A DNA stretch of 36,178 nt from CAZXDS01 sp964639525 (lineage in GTDB: Bacteria > Bacteroidota > Ignavibacteria > Ignavibacteriales > Melioribacteraceae): NCBI GenBank assembly GCA_964639525.1, contig CAZXDS010000005.1, forward strand, positions 1-36,178, in the 5' to 3' direction. This document shows, one piece after another, positions 7,426-16,768 of this stretch. Position numbers and translations under genes: made by a program. Below the pieces are notes generated by a model. The model had not been told where the DNA came from, made no database searches, and saw only the letters and a program-made list of their open reading frames with translations. Position 1 is the first letter of the stretch. Each line of letters starts with the position of its first letter.

Positions 7426-10400
7426 ATGAGCAGTTTAAACTACGAACTAATAGCCATATTTATTATCAATTGCTTTGTTGTCGCCTCTATCCTTCTATCA
7501 GCATATCAGTTTCGAAATAAATTCGGACTAACTCTTTTATATGTTATTTTAGGATTATTTAAGGCACTTCATTTTTTTTTGGCAAGGTCATTTACTTTTG
7601 AAATAATCAACGGAGTGCATGTTTCACTCGGCTCTGTTGTGCTGTCCCCCGCAATTCTTTTTACTATTCTTCTGCTTTTCATCAGAGATGATGCAGTTGA
7701 AGCTCGAAAAGTAATAACTGCATTAATTGGAGTTAATTTTGTTTTTGTGATTCTACAGCTTACTACAGGTTTGGGTTTGGATTATATTAGTTCCGGTGTA
7801 CATAACAATCAACTAATTTCGCAAACCTCAACTAATATACATTGGCGAGTTTTTGCTACAGGTACCCTAATTATTTTCATCGATAGTTTCATAATAATCT
7901 ATTTATTCGAAATTTTATCAAATCATATAAAAAATCTTTTTCTAAGAATTTTTTTAACAATGGGATTAGTCTTTTTACTGCATGCCGTACTATTTGCTAT
8001 TGGCGGTTTTGCCGGCACTTCTAAATTTCAGACAGTACTAATTTCAGGCTTATTTGCAAAAATAATTCCACTTTTCGTTTACTCGTTTATTTTCTGGTTT
8101 CATATTAAGTTCGTTGTAAAATTTATTCAACCGGAACCGAAATTTTTTGAAAAGTTTTTAGATGTATTTTCATTCCTTACTTACCAGAAAAAATACAAAG
8201 AATTAAAATTTACTTCCGAGAAAAATCTTAATGAAAAAATTAATGAATTAACAAGCCTAAATACAATTTTTAAGAACATTAGCACAAATCTTGCAACTTC
8301 TAAATTAGTTGATACCGTTCTTGAAGAAATTCATATTAATATAAAGCCTGACTTAATTCTTTTTTACAAAAGGGAAAGCTCAAATTTGAATATACTGGGC
8401 TCAAAAGTTAAAAACTTAAACTATAAAATTGATAAATTACATCCACACAAAGTAGGCATTTGTTTATGTGGTTTGGCAGTTAAAACTAAAACTCCTCAGT
8501 ATTCCATAAATATTACTTCCGACAATCGATGTACTTTAGCGGAATGTAAAGTTGCAGGTATCAACTCATTTGCCGCAATCCCTTTACTGAAAGAGGGAGA
8601 AGTTATTGGTGTAATTGGCATTGCTTCCATTCAGGAAAGAGACTTTAATTCTCAATCATATTTTATTGAAGCAATTGCCTCACAGGCTTCAATCGCTTTA
8701 ACTAATTCTATTCTGCTCACAGAACTTCAAAAAGAACAAAATAATCTGCAAAATGAAATAAAAAAAAGAGAAGCAACCTATTTTAAATTGTTGGAAAAAG
8801 AGAAACGTTATTATAATATATTTCATAATTCCCCCATCTCAATTTGGGAAGAGGACTTTGGGAAATGTTTTAATTATTTAGACAGCTTGGTTGATAAGAG
8901 TAATAAATCAATTGAAGAAATATTAAAAGATGATGAAGTTGTAAGAAAATGTGTTTCTTTGGTGAAAATTATTGATATAAATAATACAACGCTTAAATTA
9001 TATGAAGTTAAAGCAAAAGAAGAATTATTACAAAATCTTTCGTCCGTCTTTATTCCTGAATCACTCCCTGCTTTCAGAAGCGGATTGCTTGCAATTTACA
9101 ATGGAATTTCGGCTTTTGAAACTGAAACGACTAATAAAACCTTAAAGGGTAAAAAATTTGATATTGATGTTAAATGGAACTTAGACCGCTCACTTGATGA
9201 AACTAATTCAATTGTAATTGTTTCATTGCTTGATATAACCGAGCGCAAGTTAGCTGAAAATAATTTGCATAATGAACATAATCGTCTCGCAGACATTATT
9301 GAAAATATGAGTGACGCTTTTGTGTCTCTTGATGAGAATTGGTGTTATACGGCAATGAATACAAAAGCAGGATTGATGTTTGACAGAGACCCGAAAGAAA
9401 TGATAGGCAAACATATTTGGACAGAATTTCCCGAGAGTGTTGGACAACCTTTTCAACTAAATTACGAAAAGGCGATGAAGGAGAAAACTTTTATTCGCAT
9501 GGAAGAGTATTATCCGCCTTACGATAAATGGTTTGAGAACAGAATAAATCCTACAAATGAAGGGATTGCAATATTCTTTACAGACATTACTGAACGAAAA
9601 GAAAATGAAGAGGCACTGATTAAACTTTCCGAAGAAAGACTGGAATTAGAATCAATCGTTAATAATAGTCAAGCTGTTGCATTCCTTTGGAAAGCAGATG
9701 ATAATTGGACAGTAGAATACGTTTCGGATAATGTTTCACAATTTGGTTACAATAAAGAGCAATTGCTTACAGGAGATATTCCCTTTTCAAATATTATTTA
9801 TCAAGCAGATATTGAAAGAGTTTCTGAAGAAGTTAATCATTATTCCTTGTCAGATGAAGATAAATTTGTTCAGGAATACAGAATTATTACTAAGGAAAAA
9901 GAAATAAGATGGATTGAAGACAGAACGTGGATTCGCCGAAACAAAGAGAATGTTATTACACATTACCAAGGAATTTTGTTTGATATTACGGACAGAAAGA
10001 AAACAGAAGCGGAATTAAATGATAAAACTATGCGCATTCTTAAAGCTGAAAAAATTGCACACCTTGGATTTATTGATTGGGATTTGGTTACGAATGAAGT
10101 GTTTCTTTCGGATGAAATATATAACCTTTACGGTATGCAAAAAAAAGATAATCACGATGTAATAGAATTTATACATAAGACTGTATTTCCGGAAGATGTT
10201 GAATTTGTTAAAAACAATTTGGATATGGCAATTAACAATAGAAAAAGATACAATATTGATCATCGTATTTTAAGACCTGACGGTAAAATTGTTTGGGTTA
10301 ACGCACAGGCGGAATTAACATTTGATGATAATGGTAAACCACACACACTTCTCGGAACTGTGCTGGATATTACGGAGCGAAAATTAGCAATTGAAAAACT

Positions 10401-11901
10401 TAAAGAAAATGAAACGCGATTCAGAACAATTGTTGAAAATTCCCACGATGGAATTGCAATAATTGACAATAATTACAAAATGATATATGCAAATCAAGAA
10501 CTTATAAATATTTTTGGTTATCCTTTAGAAGAAATTATCGGAGCAAATATTGAAAAATTTTTAACACCGGAATGCAAAGACTTGGTTTTGGAAAGATACA
10601 AACGAAGACAAAATGGGAAAAATGTTCCAAAGATTTACGAGATTACTATAAAACGAGAAAATGAAAGCATAAAAAATATAAGGATGTCGGCTACAACCAT
10701 TAAAAACATAAATGGAGAAATTAGAACCGTTGCTCAGTTGTTGGACATTACTAATGAGAAACTTGCACAAAAAGAATTAGCCGAAAGTGAAAATCAACTT
10801 CGTACAATCATTGAACAAGCCGGTGATGCGATGTTCTTAGTTGATTTCGATGGTAATATTATTGAAGTGAATAAAAAAGCGTGTGAAAGTTTAGGCTACA
10901 CTCACGAGGAACTGCTTAAACTAAATATAGAAAAAATAAGTCTGTTCTTCAAAAGAGACAATGAAAAACAGCAAACATGGAATAAATTTAAGCCCAATGA
11001 AACATCAACAATACACCGAACTCATATCCGCAAAGATGGAACAACTTTTCCGGTTGAAATTTCAACCGGACTACTTGAAATTGATAATGAAAAGTTTGTT
11101 ATCGGATTTGCAAGAGATATTACAGAAAGGGAAAAAAACAGAAAAAAGCTGAAACAGTACAGAGAAAATCTTGAAGAAATGGTTAAAAACAGAACTGAAC
11201 AATTGGTTGAAGCAAATAAGGAGTTAGAAGCATTTTCTTATTCGGTATCGCATGATTTACGTGCTCCATTACGCCATATAAACGGTTTTATTGAATTGTT
11301 GACATTGAATTTAGGTTCAAAATTGAACAATAAATCAAACCATTATCTTGAAACAATAGCACACGCTTCAGACCAAATGGGAGTTTTAATTGATGAATTG
11401 CTAGATTTTTCAAGAATGGGTCGAAAAAATATGATTGCTGCAGAAATAGATTTTAACGAACTTGTATTTTCGGTTAAAGAAGAATTTACGAATGCAACGG
11501 AAAATAAAAACAGAATTATTAACTGGGCAATTGATAATCTACCAATTGCTAAAGGTGATGCATCGATGTTAAAGGTTGTATTTACTAATTTAATTTCCAA
11601 TGCAATAAAATATTCTTCAAAAAAGGAAGAAACGAATATTCATGTGGGATGCGATGAAAATAAAGATGAATACATATTTTTCGTTGAAGATAATGGTGCC
11701 GGTTTTGACTCACGTTTTGCCGATAAACTATTTGGAGTTTTTCAGCGACTTCACAGCAAAAAAGAGTTTGAAGGAACCGGAATTGGGTTGGCAAATGTGC
11801 GGCGTATTGTTAACAGGCACGGCGGAAGAACCTGGGCAGAAAGTGTAACGGGTGAAAAAGCAATATTTTTCTTCTCGTTGCCAAAGAATTTTTCAATTTA
11901 A
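7426..11901 (+). CDS. Large membrane sensor histidine kinase: 7TM-like, GAF, about six PAS, HisKA, HATPase
   Basis: A 1491-residue sensor kinase. Residues 1-240 hold about seven membrane segments. A linker leads to a GAF domain (about 270-430) with four cysteines (Cys346, Cys348, Cys369, Cys374) in a CLCG...RCTLAEC arrangement. About six PAS domains follow (roughly 465-600, 607-715, 728-850, 870-985, 998-1110, 1120-1240), several ending in DITERK. The kinase core is of the phytochrome type: HisKA with His1276 in YSVSHDLRAPLRHING, then NLISNAIKYS, DNGAGFD and GTGIGLANVRRIV. No receiver or DNA-binding output is present, so the phosphoryl acceptor is probably the receiver protein encoded next. 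The signal is unknown. Confidence 0.93.
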   Translation: MSSLNYELIAIFIINCFVVASILLSAYQFRNKFGLTLLYVILGLFKALHFFLARSFTFEIINGVHVSLGSVVLSPAILFTILLLFIRDDAVEARKVITALIGVNFVFVILQLTTGLGLDYISSGVHNNQLISQTSTNIHWRVFATGTLIIFIDSFIIIYLFEILSNHIKNLFLRIFLTMGLVFLLHAVLFAIGGFAGTSKFQTVLISGLFAKIIPLFVYSFIFWFHIKFVVKFIQPEPKFFEKFLDVFSFLTYQKKYKELKFTSEKNLNEKINELTSLNTIFKNISTNLATSKLVDTVLEEIHINIKPDLILFYKRESSNLNILGSKVKNLNYKIDKLHPHKVGICLCGLAVKTKTPQYSINITSDNRCTLAECKVAGINSFAAIPLLKEGEVIGVIGIASIQERDFNSQSYFIEAIASQASIALTNSILLTELQKEQNNLQNEIKKREATYFKLLEKEKRYYNIFHNSPISIWEEDFGKCFNYLDSLVDKSNKSIEEILKDDEVVRKCVSLVKIIDINNTTLKLYEVKAKEELLQNLSSVFIPESLPAFRSGLLAIYNGISAFETETTNKTLKGKKFDIDVKWNLDRSLDETNSIVIVSLLDITERKLAENNLHNEHNRLADIIENMSDAFVSLDENWCYTAMNTKAGLMFDRDPKEMIGKHIWTEFPESVGQPFQLNYEKAMKEKTFIRMEEYYPPYDKWFENRINPTNEGIAIFFTDITERKENEEALIKLSEERLELESIVNNSQAVAFLWKADDNWTVEYVSDNVSQFGYNKEQLLTGDIPFSNIIYQADIERVSEEVNHYSLSDEDKFVQEYRIITKEKEIRWIEDRTWIRRNKENVITHYQGILFDITDRKKTEAELNDKTMRILKAEKIAHLGFIDWDLVTNEVFLSDEIYNLYGMQKKDNHDVIEFIHKTVFPEDVEFVKNNLDMAINNRKRYNIDHRILRPDGKIVWVNAQAELTFDDNGKPHTLLGTVLDITERKLAIEKLKENETRFRTIVENSHDGIAIIDNNYKMIYANQELINIFGYPLEEIIGANIEKFLTPECKDLVLERYKRRQNGKNVPKIYEITIKRENESIKNIRMSATTIKNINGEIRTVAQLLDITNEKLAQKELAESENQLRTIIEQAGDAMFLVDFDGNIIEVNKKACESLGYTHEELLKLNIEKISLFFKRDNEKQQTWNKFKPNETSTIHRTHIRKDGTTFPVEISTGLLEIDNEKFVIGFARDITEREKNRKKLKQYRENLEEMVKNRTEQLVEANKELEAFSYSVSHDLRAPLRHINGFIELLTLNLGSKLNNKSNHYLETIAHASDQMGVLIDELLDFSRMGRKNMIAAEIDFNELVFSVKEEFTNATENKNRIINWAIDNLPIAKGDASMLKVVFTNLISNAIKYSSKKEETNIHVGCDENKDEYIFFVEDNGAGFDSRFADKLFGVFQRLHSKKEFEGTGIGLANVRRIVNRHGGRTWAESVTGEKAIFFFSLPKNFSI

Positions 11902-12512
11902 AAAGAATAAGATTTTTAGTATATTTTATTTTATATAATCTTTATAATAATTTCGGATTATTTTTTAATCTATAGGTACACTTAAAAAAGGTAAGCATAT
12001 TGCAAATTCCGGGATTTATAAAACGCTGTTGCAGACCCGTGTCGGGAATCAGTTAAAGATATTCCTAAATTTGTTACTATCTCCCGACTTAAGCAATGCT
12101 GTCAACTTAAGGGGAAAATGTGGCGAGAGCCATTTTGTTCCAAATAATTATTTTACCGTCTCTTATCCAAAGGTTCCTTCGGAAAAGAGACAGTAATTGT
12201 CGTTACATTTATGAGACTGTGTAAAAAGTCGAAAATTTTATTAACCCACGATTTTAATCGTGGGAATATGACTTAAAATCAAGCAATTAGCGTAACCGTT
12301 TCCCGATACGGGTCTGCGACAACGGTTTTAGCGTTTTTAACACAGTCTCTTTATGCAACGGGTAAAAACAAAAGAAACAGTGGCTTTAGCCGCATATGCA
12401 ACTTAAGTCGGGGGTTAATTTACTAGCATCACGTATTCCAACCGTTTCAACGGTTTCTTTCGTGAATACATATATTAATTTAATTATTTAGTTATAATTT
12501 TCGGAGATTTTG
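11902..12512. repeat. Repeat-packed intergenic region between kinase and response regulator
   Basis: This 611-base gap has no supported gene but many interleaved inverted repeats. Positions 12028-12048 match the reverse complement of 12300-12320 with two mismatches in 21. cccgacttaag (12083-12093) is the perfect inverse of 12402-12412. A near-perfect 34-base hairpin lies at 12158-12191 (gtctctt / aagagac outer stem). aaccgtttcaacggtt is a hairpin at 12440-12455. The composite element at 12211-12349 sits in the middle. The start of the response regulator has GGAG at 12503-12506. Confidence 0.7.
12211..12349. repeat. Composite palindromic element, same family as 7126-7252
   Basis: Outer arms are atgagactgtgtaaaaa (12211-12227) and its near-inverse tttttaacacagtctc (12334-12349). 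The inner hairpin cccacgattttaatcgtggg spans 12245-12264. A second inner stem pairs aaccgtt (12294-12300) with aacggtt (12321-12327). The order outer arm, then taacccacga hairpin, is the same as at 7126-7252. Confidence 0.72.
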
Positions 12513-12947
12513 ATGGAAAGTTTTAAAAGAATATTGTTAGTAGAGGATGATCCTAATGACATTGAATTGACATTAACAGCCTTAGAAGAATACAACCTTG
12601 CTAACAAAGTAGTCGTTGCTTCAGATGGCGCCGAAGCATTAGATTACCTGTTTAGAAAAGGTGAATATTCTGACCGACACACCGGTAACCCTATTGTAAT
12701 TTTGCTCGATCTTAAACTACCCAAAATTAATGGAATCCAAGTTTTAGAAAAAATCAAATCTGATAAAAAGTTAAAAACCATACCTGTTTGTATTCTAACA
12801 TCATCAAAAGAACACCAAGACTTGGAAAAAGCGTATCAACTTGGTGTTAATGCTTACGTGGTTAAGCCTGTAAAATTTAATGAATTTGTTGACCAAGTTA
12901 AACAGCTTGGAGTATTTTGGGCAATGATAAACGAACCGCCTATTTAA
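12513..12947 (+). CDS. Single-domain response regulator, Rcp1-like
   Basis: A 144-residue CheY-like receiver with no output domain. Acidic residues EDDPND near residues 11-16, phospho-acceptor Asp66 in VILLDLKLPKING, the SS pair in ILTSSKE and Lys in VVKPVKF are all present. The insertion between helix 2 and strand 3 (GEYSDRHTGNP) is typical of Rcp1, the partner of cyanobacterial phytochrome kinases. The large upstream kinase has that kinase type, so it is the likely phosphodonor. The ATG at 12513 is preferred over the TTG at 12510, because GGAG lies 6 bases before it. The gene ends 31 bases before the next kinase. Confidence 0.93.
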   Translation: MESFKRILLVEDDPNDIELTLTALEEYNLANKVVVASDGAEALDYLFRKGEYSDRHTGNPIVILLDLKLPKINGIQVLEKIKSDKKLKTIPVCILTSSKEHQDLEKAYQLGVNAYVVKPVKFNEFVDQVKQLGVFWAMINEPPI

Positions 12948-12978
12948 GATAATCTGATTGCTGATATTGGGAATTTAC

Positions 12979-14865
12979 ATGCAAAATTTTATAAATATAA
13001 TTCATCTCGAAAACGACTCAAATGATGTTGAACTTGTAAGCGAAGTTTTACGTAATGCAGATATTAAATGTAACATTGACATAGTTGATTCGGAAGCAGA
13101 ATTTAAAAAATATTTGAACAGCAAAGAGTATGATTTAATTCTTGGAGATTACACACTTCCCGGCTATGATGGGCTTTCCGCATTAGAATATACAAAAAAT
13201 AATTTTAGTCATATTCCATTTATATTAGTATCAGGAAGTATAGAAGAAGACGCAGGAATTGAAAGCCTTCTGCACGGTGCTTCCGATTATATTTCAAAAA
13301 GAAAACTTTCCCGTTTAGTACCTGCCGTTATAAAATCACTGAATCTGGCAAAAGAACAGAAGCAGAGGGAAGAAGCTGAACTCAAATTAAAAGAGAGTGA
13401 AGAAAGTTTATCCTTAGCACAGCAAGTAGGCAATATAGGCAGTTGGGATTACAATATTAGTACAGATAAATTATCATGGTCAAATCAAGCTTACATTCAA
13501 TTTGGACTTAAACCGGGTGAGATTAAACCTTCCGATGAAACATTCCAAAAATTTGTCCATCCTGATGATAGAGAAAAGATTAAACTTGCAGTAGCTGAAA
13601 CTTTTAAAAATGACACACCCTATTCCCTGGATGCTAAAATGTTGCGTGCAGACGGCAGCGTATGGTACATGCACACACACGGAAAAGTAATCAGAGATAA
13701 CAAAGGTAATCCGGTAAGATTTATTGGAATACAACAGGATATTACGAAAAGAAAATTGGTTGAAGAAAAATTACAAGAAAGCAAAATTAGATTCAAATCA
13801 CTTTTTGAAGATAACTTAGCCGGAATATACAAATCTACAGTTGAAGGGAAATTATTAGAATGTAATGCAACATTTGCCAAGATTTTTGGATATGGTTCAA
13901 TTGAAGACGTTTTGAATTCGAGTGCAACAAATTTTTATCTAACCCCCAATGATAGAAAAGAATTTCTACAAAATCTAAAAACGGAAAAGAGATTAATAAA
14001 TAACCAAACGCAGATGCGCCGCAAAGATGGCTCGGTAATATGGATAACCGAAAATGTTCGCCTGCTTGATAATTCAGTAATGTTGGGAACTTTAATTGAT
14101 ACAACGGCAACAAGAAAAATGACGCGTGAATTAATTGAAGCAAAAAATGAAGCGGAGAAAGCTGATAAATTAAAATCCGAATTCCTTGCTCAAATGTCGC
14201 ACGAAATCAGAACGCCAATCAATACAATATTAAACTCCATTTCCATGATAAAGATGGAAACACCCGAAACCTTCAACAGTGAAGTCGTATATTTTTATGA
14301 AGCAATTGAGAGAGCTTCCTCAAGATTAATTAGAACTATTGAATTGATTTTGAATATGTCGGAAATTCAATTGGGCAATTTTATACCGAAAATGGAGAAT
14401 ATTAATATTGAAGCTGATGTTATAAAACAGTTAGTTCATGAATTTAAATCGGTAGCAATTAAAAAAGATATTGAGCTTATTTATTCAATTCAAACAAAAC
14501 AAAATATAGTAACGTGCGATGAATACAGTTTACTGCAAATTTTTGCAAATTTAATTGATAATGCCATAAAATATACTAAGGAAGGAAGTGTAGAATTAAT
14601 TTTATATTCTACTGAAAGTGGAGAATTGAACATAGATGTTGTCGATACCGGCATAGGAATTGAAGATGATTATATCCCCTATTTATTTGAATCATTTTCC
14701 CAAGAACAGCAAGGTTACACTCGTTCGTTTGAAGGGAACGGGTTAGGAATGGCATTAGTAAAGGGCTATTGTAATATTAACAAGCTATCTATTTCTGTTA
14801 AAAGCAAGAAAGGTGAAGGAACAACTTTCACTGTAACATTTCCAAAAAATGTAGTGGTAAATTGA
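12979..14865 (+). CDS. Receiver-PAS-PAS histidine kinase (soluble)
   Basis: From the ATG at 12979 (GGGAA 8 bases upstream) the product has 628 residues. Residues 1-120 form a receiver with phospho-acceptor Asp57 in LILGDYTLPGYDG. Two PAS domains follow: a PAS_3-like domain at about 137-262 with FVHPDDREKI and QQDITKRK, then one at about 265-390. HisKA has His408 in QMSHEIRTPINTI; HATPase motifs are NLIDNAIKY, DTGIGIED and GNGLGMALVKGY. There is no membrane segment. The N-terminal receiver suggests input from another kinase, plausibly the one at 7426. No DNA-binding or enzymatic output is encoded in the three-gene block. An open frame runs upstream to 12958 through non-ATG codons. Confidence 0.92.
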   Translation: MQNFINIIHLENDSNDVELVSEVLRNADIKCNIDIVDSEAEFKKYLNSKEYDLILGDYTLPGYDGLSALEYTKNNFSHIPFILVSGSIEEDAGIESLLHGASDYISKRKLSRLVPAVIKSLNLAKEQKQREEAELKLKESEESLSLAQQVGNIGSWDYNISTDKLSWSNQAYIQFGLKPGEIKPSDETFQKFVHPDDREKIKLAVAETFKNDTPYSLDAKMLRADGSVWYMHTHGKVIRDNKGNPVRFIGIQQDITKRKLVEEKLQESKIRFKSLFEDNLAGIYKSTVEGKLLECNATFAKIFGYGSIEDVLNSSATNFYLTPNDRKEFLQNLKTEKRLINNQTQMRRKDGSVIWITENVRLLDNSVMLGTLIDTTATRKMTRELIEAKNEAEKADKLKSEFLAQMSHEIRTPINTILNSISMIKMETPETFNSEVVYFYEAIERASSRLIRTIELILNMSEIQLGNFIPKMENINIEADVIKQLVHEFKSVAIKKDIELIYSIQTKQNIVTCDEYSLLQIFANLIDNAIKYTKEGSVELILYSTESGELNIDVVDTGIGIEDDYIPYLFESFSQEQQGYTRSFEGNGLGMALVKGYCNINKLSISVKSKKGEGTTFTVTFPKNVVVN

Positions 14866-14892
14866 TTTTTTTACACGTTGGTAAGTAAAAAC

Positions 14893-14932
14893 AAAGCAAA
14901 ATATTTAACATATTTTGCTTTATTTTAATTTT
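14893..14932 (+). terminator. Rho-independent terminator after the kinase block
   Basis: aaagcaaaata (14893-14903) pairs perfectly with tattttgcttt (14911-14921) around a 7-base loop, followed by a T-rich tract. It begins 28 bases after the receiver-kinase stop codon. The stem is AT-rich, so its efficiency is uncertain. Confidence 0.7.
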
Positions 14933-14962
14933 AAAACTTTATTAGAAGGCTTTGATTAACCC

Positions 14963-14992
14963 CATGCTGTCCGGCAACTGCCGGACAGCATG
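14963..14992. repeat. REP-like perfect hairpin (14-base arms)
   Basis: catgctgtccggca (14963-14976) and tgccggacagcatg (14979-14992) are perfect inverse copies around a 2-base loop. It lies in the convergent gap between the receiver-kinase and gcvH. There is no T-tract, so a repeat is preferred to a terminator. Its core matches the palindrome inside the IS256 remnant at 429-444. Confidence 0.75.
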
Positions 14993-15015
14993 ACAGTATT
15001 ATTTCAAAGTCTTTT

Positions 15016-15396
15016 TTATTCGGAAGTGAAATTTTTGTAAGCTTCGGCATCCATCAAGGCATTCAGTTCATCATGATTCGAAAGTTCAATTTTAACAATC
15101 CAACCTTCTCCGTAAGCATCAGAATTAATTAGCTGTGGTTCATCTTCAAGTTTTGCGTTCACTTCTATTACTTTTCCGCTAACCGGTGACAATAAATCAC
15201 TAACCGTTTTAACAGCTTCAATTGCTCCAAATGTTTCACCGTTTGTAACAGAGTCAAGGTCGGATTCAACATCTACAAAAACGATATCGCCAAGTTCACT
15301 CTGTGCAAAATCAGTTATTCCAATTGTTACTGTTTTGCCGTCAACTTTTACCCATTCGTGGTCTTCTGAGTATTTTAAGTCTTCTAATACTTTCAT
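15016..15396 (-). CDS. gcvH: Glycine cleavage system H protein
   Basis: About 126 residues, the usual size for H protein, the lipoyl carrier of glycine cleavage. The N-terminal YSEDHEWVKVDG and TIGITDFAQSELGDIVFVD are typical. The lipoylated lysine lies in GAIEAVKTVSDL (Lys63 counted from the second Met). ATG codons at 15399 and 15396 are adjacent; GAGG stands 2 and 5 bases away, favouring 15396. It follows accC by about 10 bases and is probably its cotranscribed last gene. No P, T or L protein gene is in the window, so a role as lipoate carrier for another complex cannot be excluded. Confidence 0.94.
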   Translation of the reverse strand: MKVLEDLKYSEDHEWVKVDGKTVTIGITDFAQSELGDIVFVDVESDLDSVTNGETFGAIEAVKTVSDLLSPVSGKVIEVNAKLEDEPQLINSDAYGEGWIVKIELSNHDELNALMDAEAYKNFTSE

Positions 15397-15407
15397 CATA
15401 ACCTCTA

Positions 15408-16757
15408 CTATTTTAAAAAATATTTATCTATAAAAGATGTATCGTAATCACTATTTATAAACTGCTCATTTTCCAATACTTTTTTATGAAAAGGGATAGT
15501 GGTTTTTATACCTTCAATTGCAAATTCTTCAAAAGCGCGCTTTGCTCTTTTAATTGCCAATTCTCTGTTATCACCCCAGATTATTAGTTTGGCAATCAAA
15601 GAATCGTAGTATGGTGGAATAACATATTCGTTGTAAACATGGGAGTCAACACGAACACCAAAGCCTCCGGGGAAATGTAAATATCCAATTTTACCTGGCG
15701 AAGGTCTAAAATTATGGTCAGGATCTTCAGCATTAATTCTAAACTCAAAACTATGCCCAATTTGTTTATCAGGTCTTTTTGATATTTCTTTTCCGGCAGC
15801 AACCAATATTTGCTGTTTAATTAAATCCGTATTATTCACCATTTCAGTAACCGGATGTTCAACTTGAATACGAGTATTCATCTCAATAAAAAAGAAATTT
15901 TTATGTTTATCAACTAAAAATTCTACCGTTCCTGCCCCTTCATAATTGACTGATTTTGCACCAAGAATGGCAGCATCTGTCATTTTTTTACGAAGTTCCG
16001 CATCAACAATTGGTGAAGGCGATTCTTCAATTAGTTTTTGGTGCCTTCGTTGAACAGAGCAATCTCTTTCTCCGTAATGATAAACATTGCCAAACATATC
16101 ACCCATAATTTGAATTTCAACATGGCGGGGATTTTCTATGTATTTTTCAAGATACATTCCTGAATTATTAAATGCAGCCCCGGCTTCGGCACTTGCTGTT
16201 TGGAAAGCATTTCCTAATTCATCTTCTTTCCAAACTATTCTCATACCCTTTCCACCGCCTCCGGCAGTAGCTTTAAGCATTATAGGATACCCAATTTCTT
16301 TTGCAAGAATTTTTGCTTCTTCAATATTTTCTAGAATTCCATTACTACCCGGGACAACCGGAACTCCCACCTTCCGCATTGTTTCTTTTGCAAAAGCTTT
16401 GTCTCCCATGTTATTAATCATTTCCGGAGAAGGACCAATAAATTTAATATTAGAATCAGCACATATTTCAGAAAAATCCGCATTTTCAGCAAGAAATCCA
16501 TATCCGGGATGAATTGCATCTGCACCGGTTATTTGTGCTGCAGACATTATATTAGGAACTTTCAAATAACTGTCGGCACCTAACGGAGGTCCAATACACA
16601 CAGCCTCATCGGCAAATATAGTAGGCAACGCTTCTTTATCAGCTTCCGAATAAACTGCAACTGTCGCAATTCCCAATTCTTTACACGTACGAATGATTCG
16701 TAAAGCAATTTCACCGCGATTTGCTATTAGAATTTTTTTAAACAATTTTTCACTCAA
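15408..16757 (-). CDS. accC: Biotin carboxylase subunit of acyl-CoA carboxylase
   Basis: A 449-residue ATP-grasp enzyme that carboxylates biotin on BCCP using bicarbonate and ATP. The N-terminal ILIANRGEIALRIIRTCKELGI, the ATP-grasp glycine loop KATAGGGGKGMR (about 160-171), ERDCSVQRRHQKLIEESPS, FIEMNTRIQVEHPVTE and the catalytic ARG-like C-terminal region are all present. Length agrees with AccC (about 450). It lies 11 bases after accB. The carboxyltransferase partner is most likely the gene at 1861-3405, since no accA/accD pair is in the window. Confidence 0.96.
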   Translation of the reverse strand: MSEKLFKKILIANRGEIALRIIRTCKELGIATVAVYSEADKEALPTIFADEAVCIGPPLGADSYLKVPNIMSAAQITGADAIHPGYGFLAENADFSEICADSNIKFIGPSPEMINNMGDKAFAKETMRKVGVPVVPGSNGILENIEEAKILAKEIGYPIMLKATAGGGGKGMRIVWKEDELGNAFQTASAEAGAAFNNSGMYLEKYIENPRHVEIQIMGDMFGNVYHYGERDCSVQRRHQKLIEESPSPIVDAELRKKMTDAAILGAKSVNYEGAGTVEFLVDKHKNFFFIEMNTRIQVEHPVTEMVNNTDLIKQQILVAAGKEISKRPDKQIGHSFEFRINAEDPDHNFRPSPGKIGYLHFPGGFGVRVDSHVYNEYVIPPYYDSLIAKLIIWGDNRELAIKRAKRAFEEFAIEGIKTTIPFHKKVLENEQFINSDYDTSFIDKYFLK

Positions 16758-16768
16758 ATAATAATTAA

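Noticed and set aside
11902..12512. CRISPR array or riboswitch in the repeat-rich gap
   Set aside because: Repeats are inverted, of unequal length and irregularly spaced, with no regular direct repeat-spacer order and no recognised riboswitch core.
14963..14992. Second terminator for the kinase block or terminator of gcvH
   Set aside because: Perfect stem but no T-tract on either strand, and the core matches a repeat elsewhere; the hairpin at 14893 is the better terminator.
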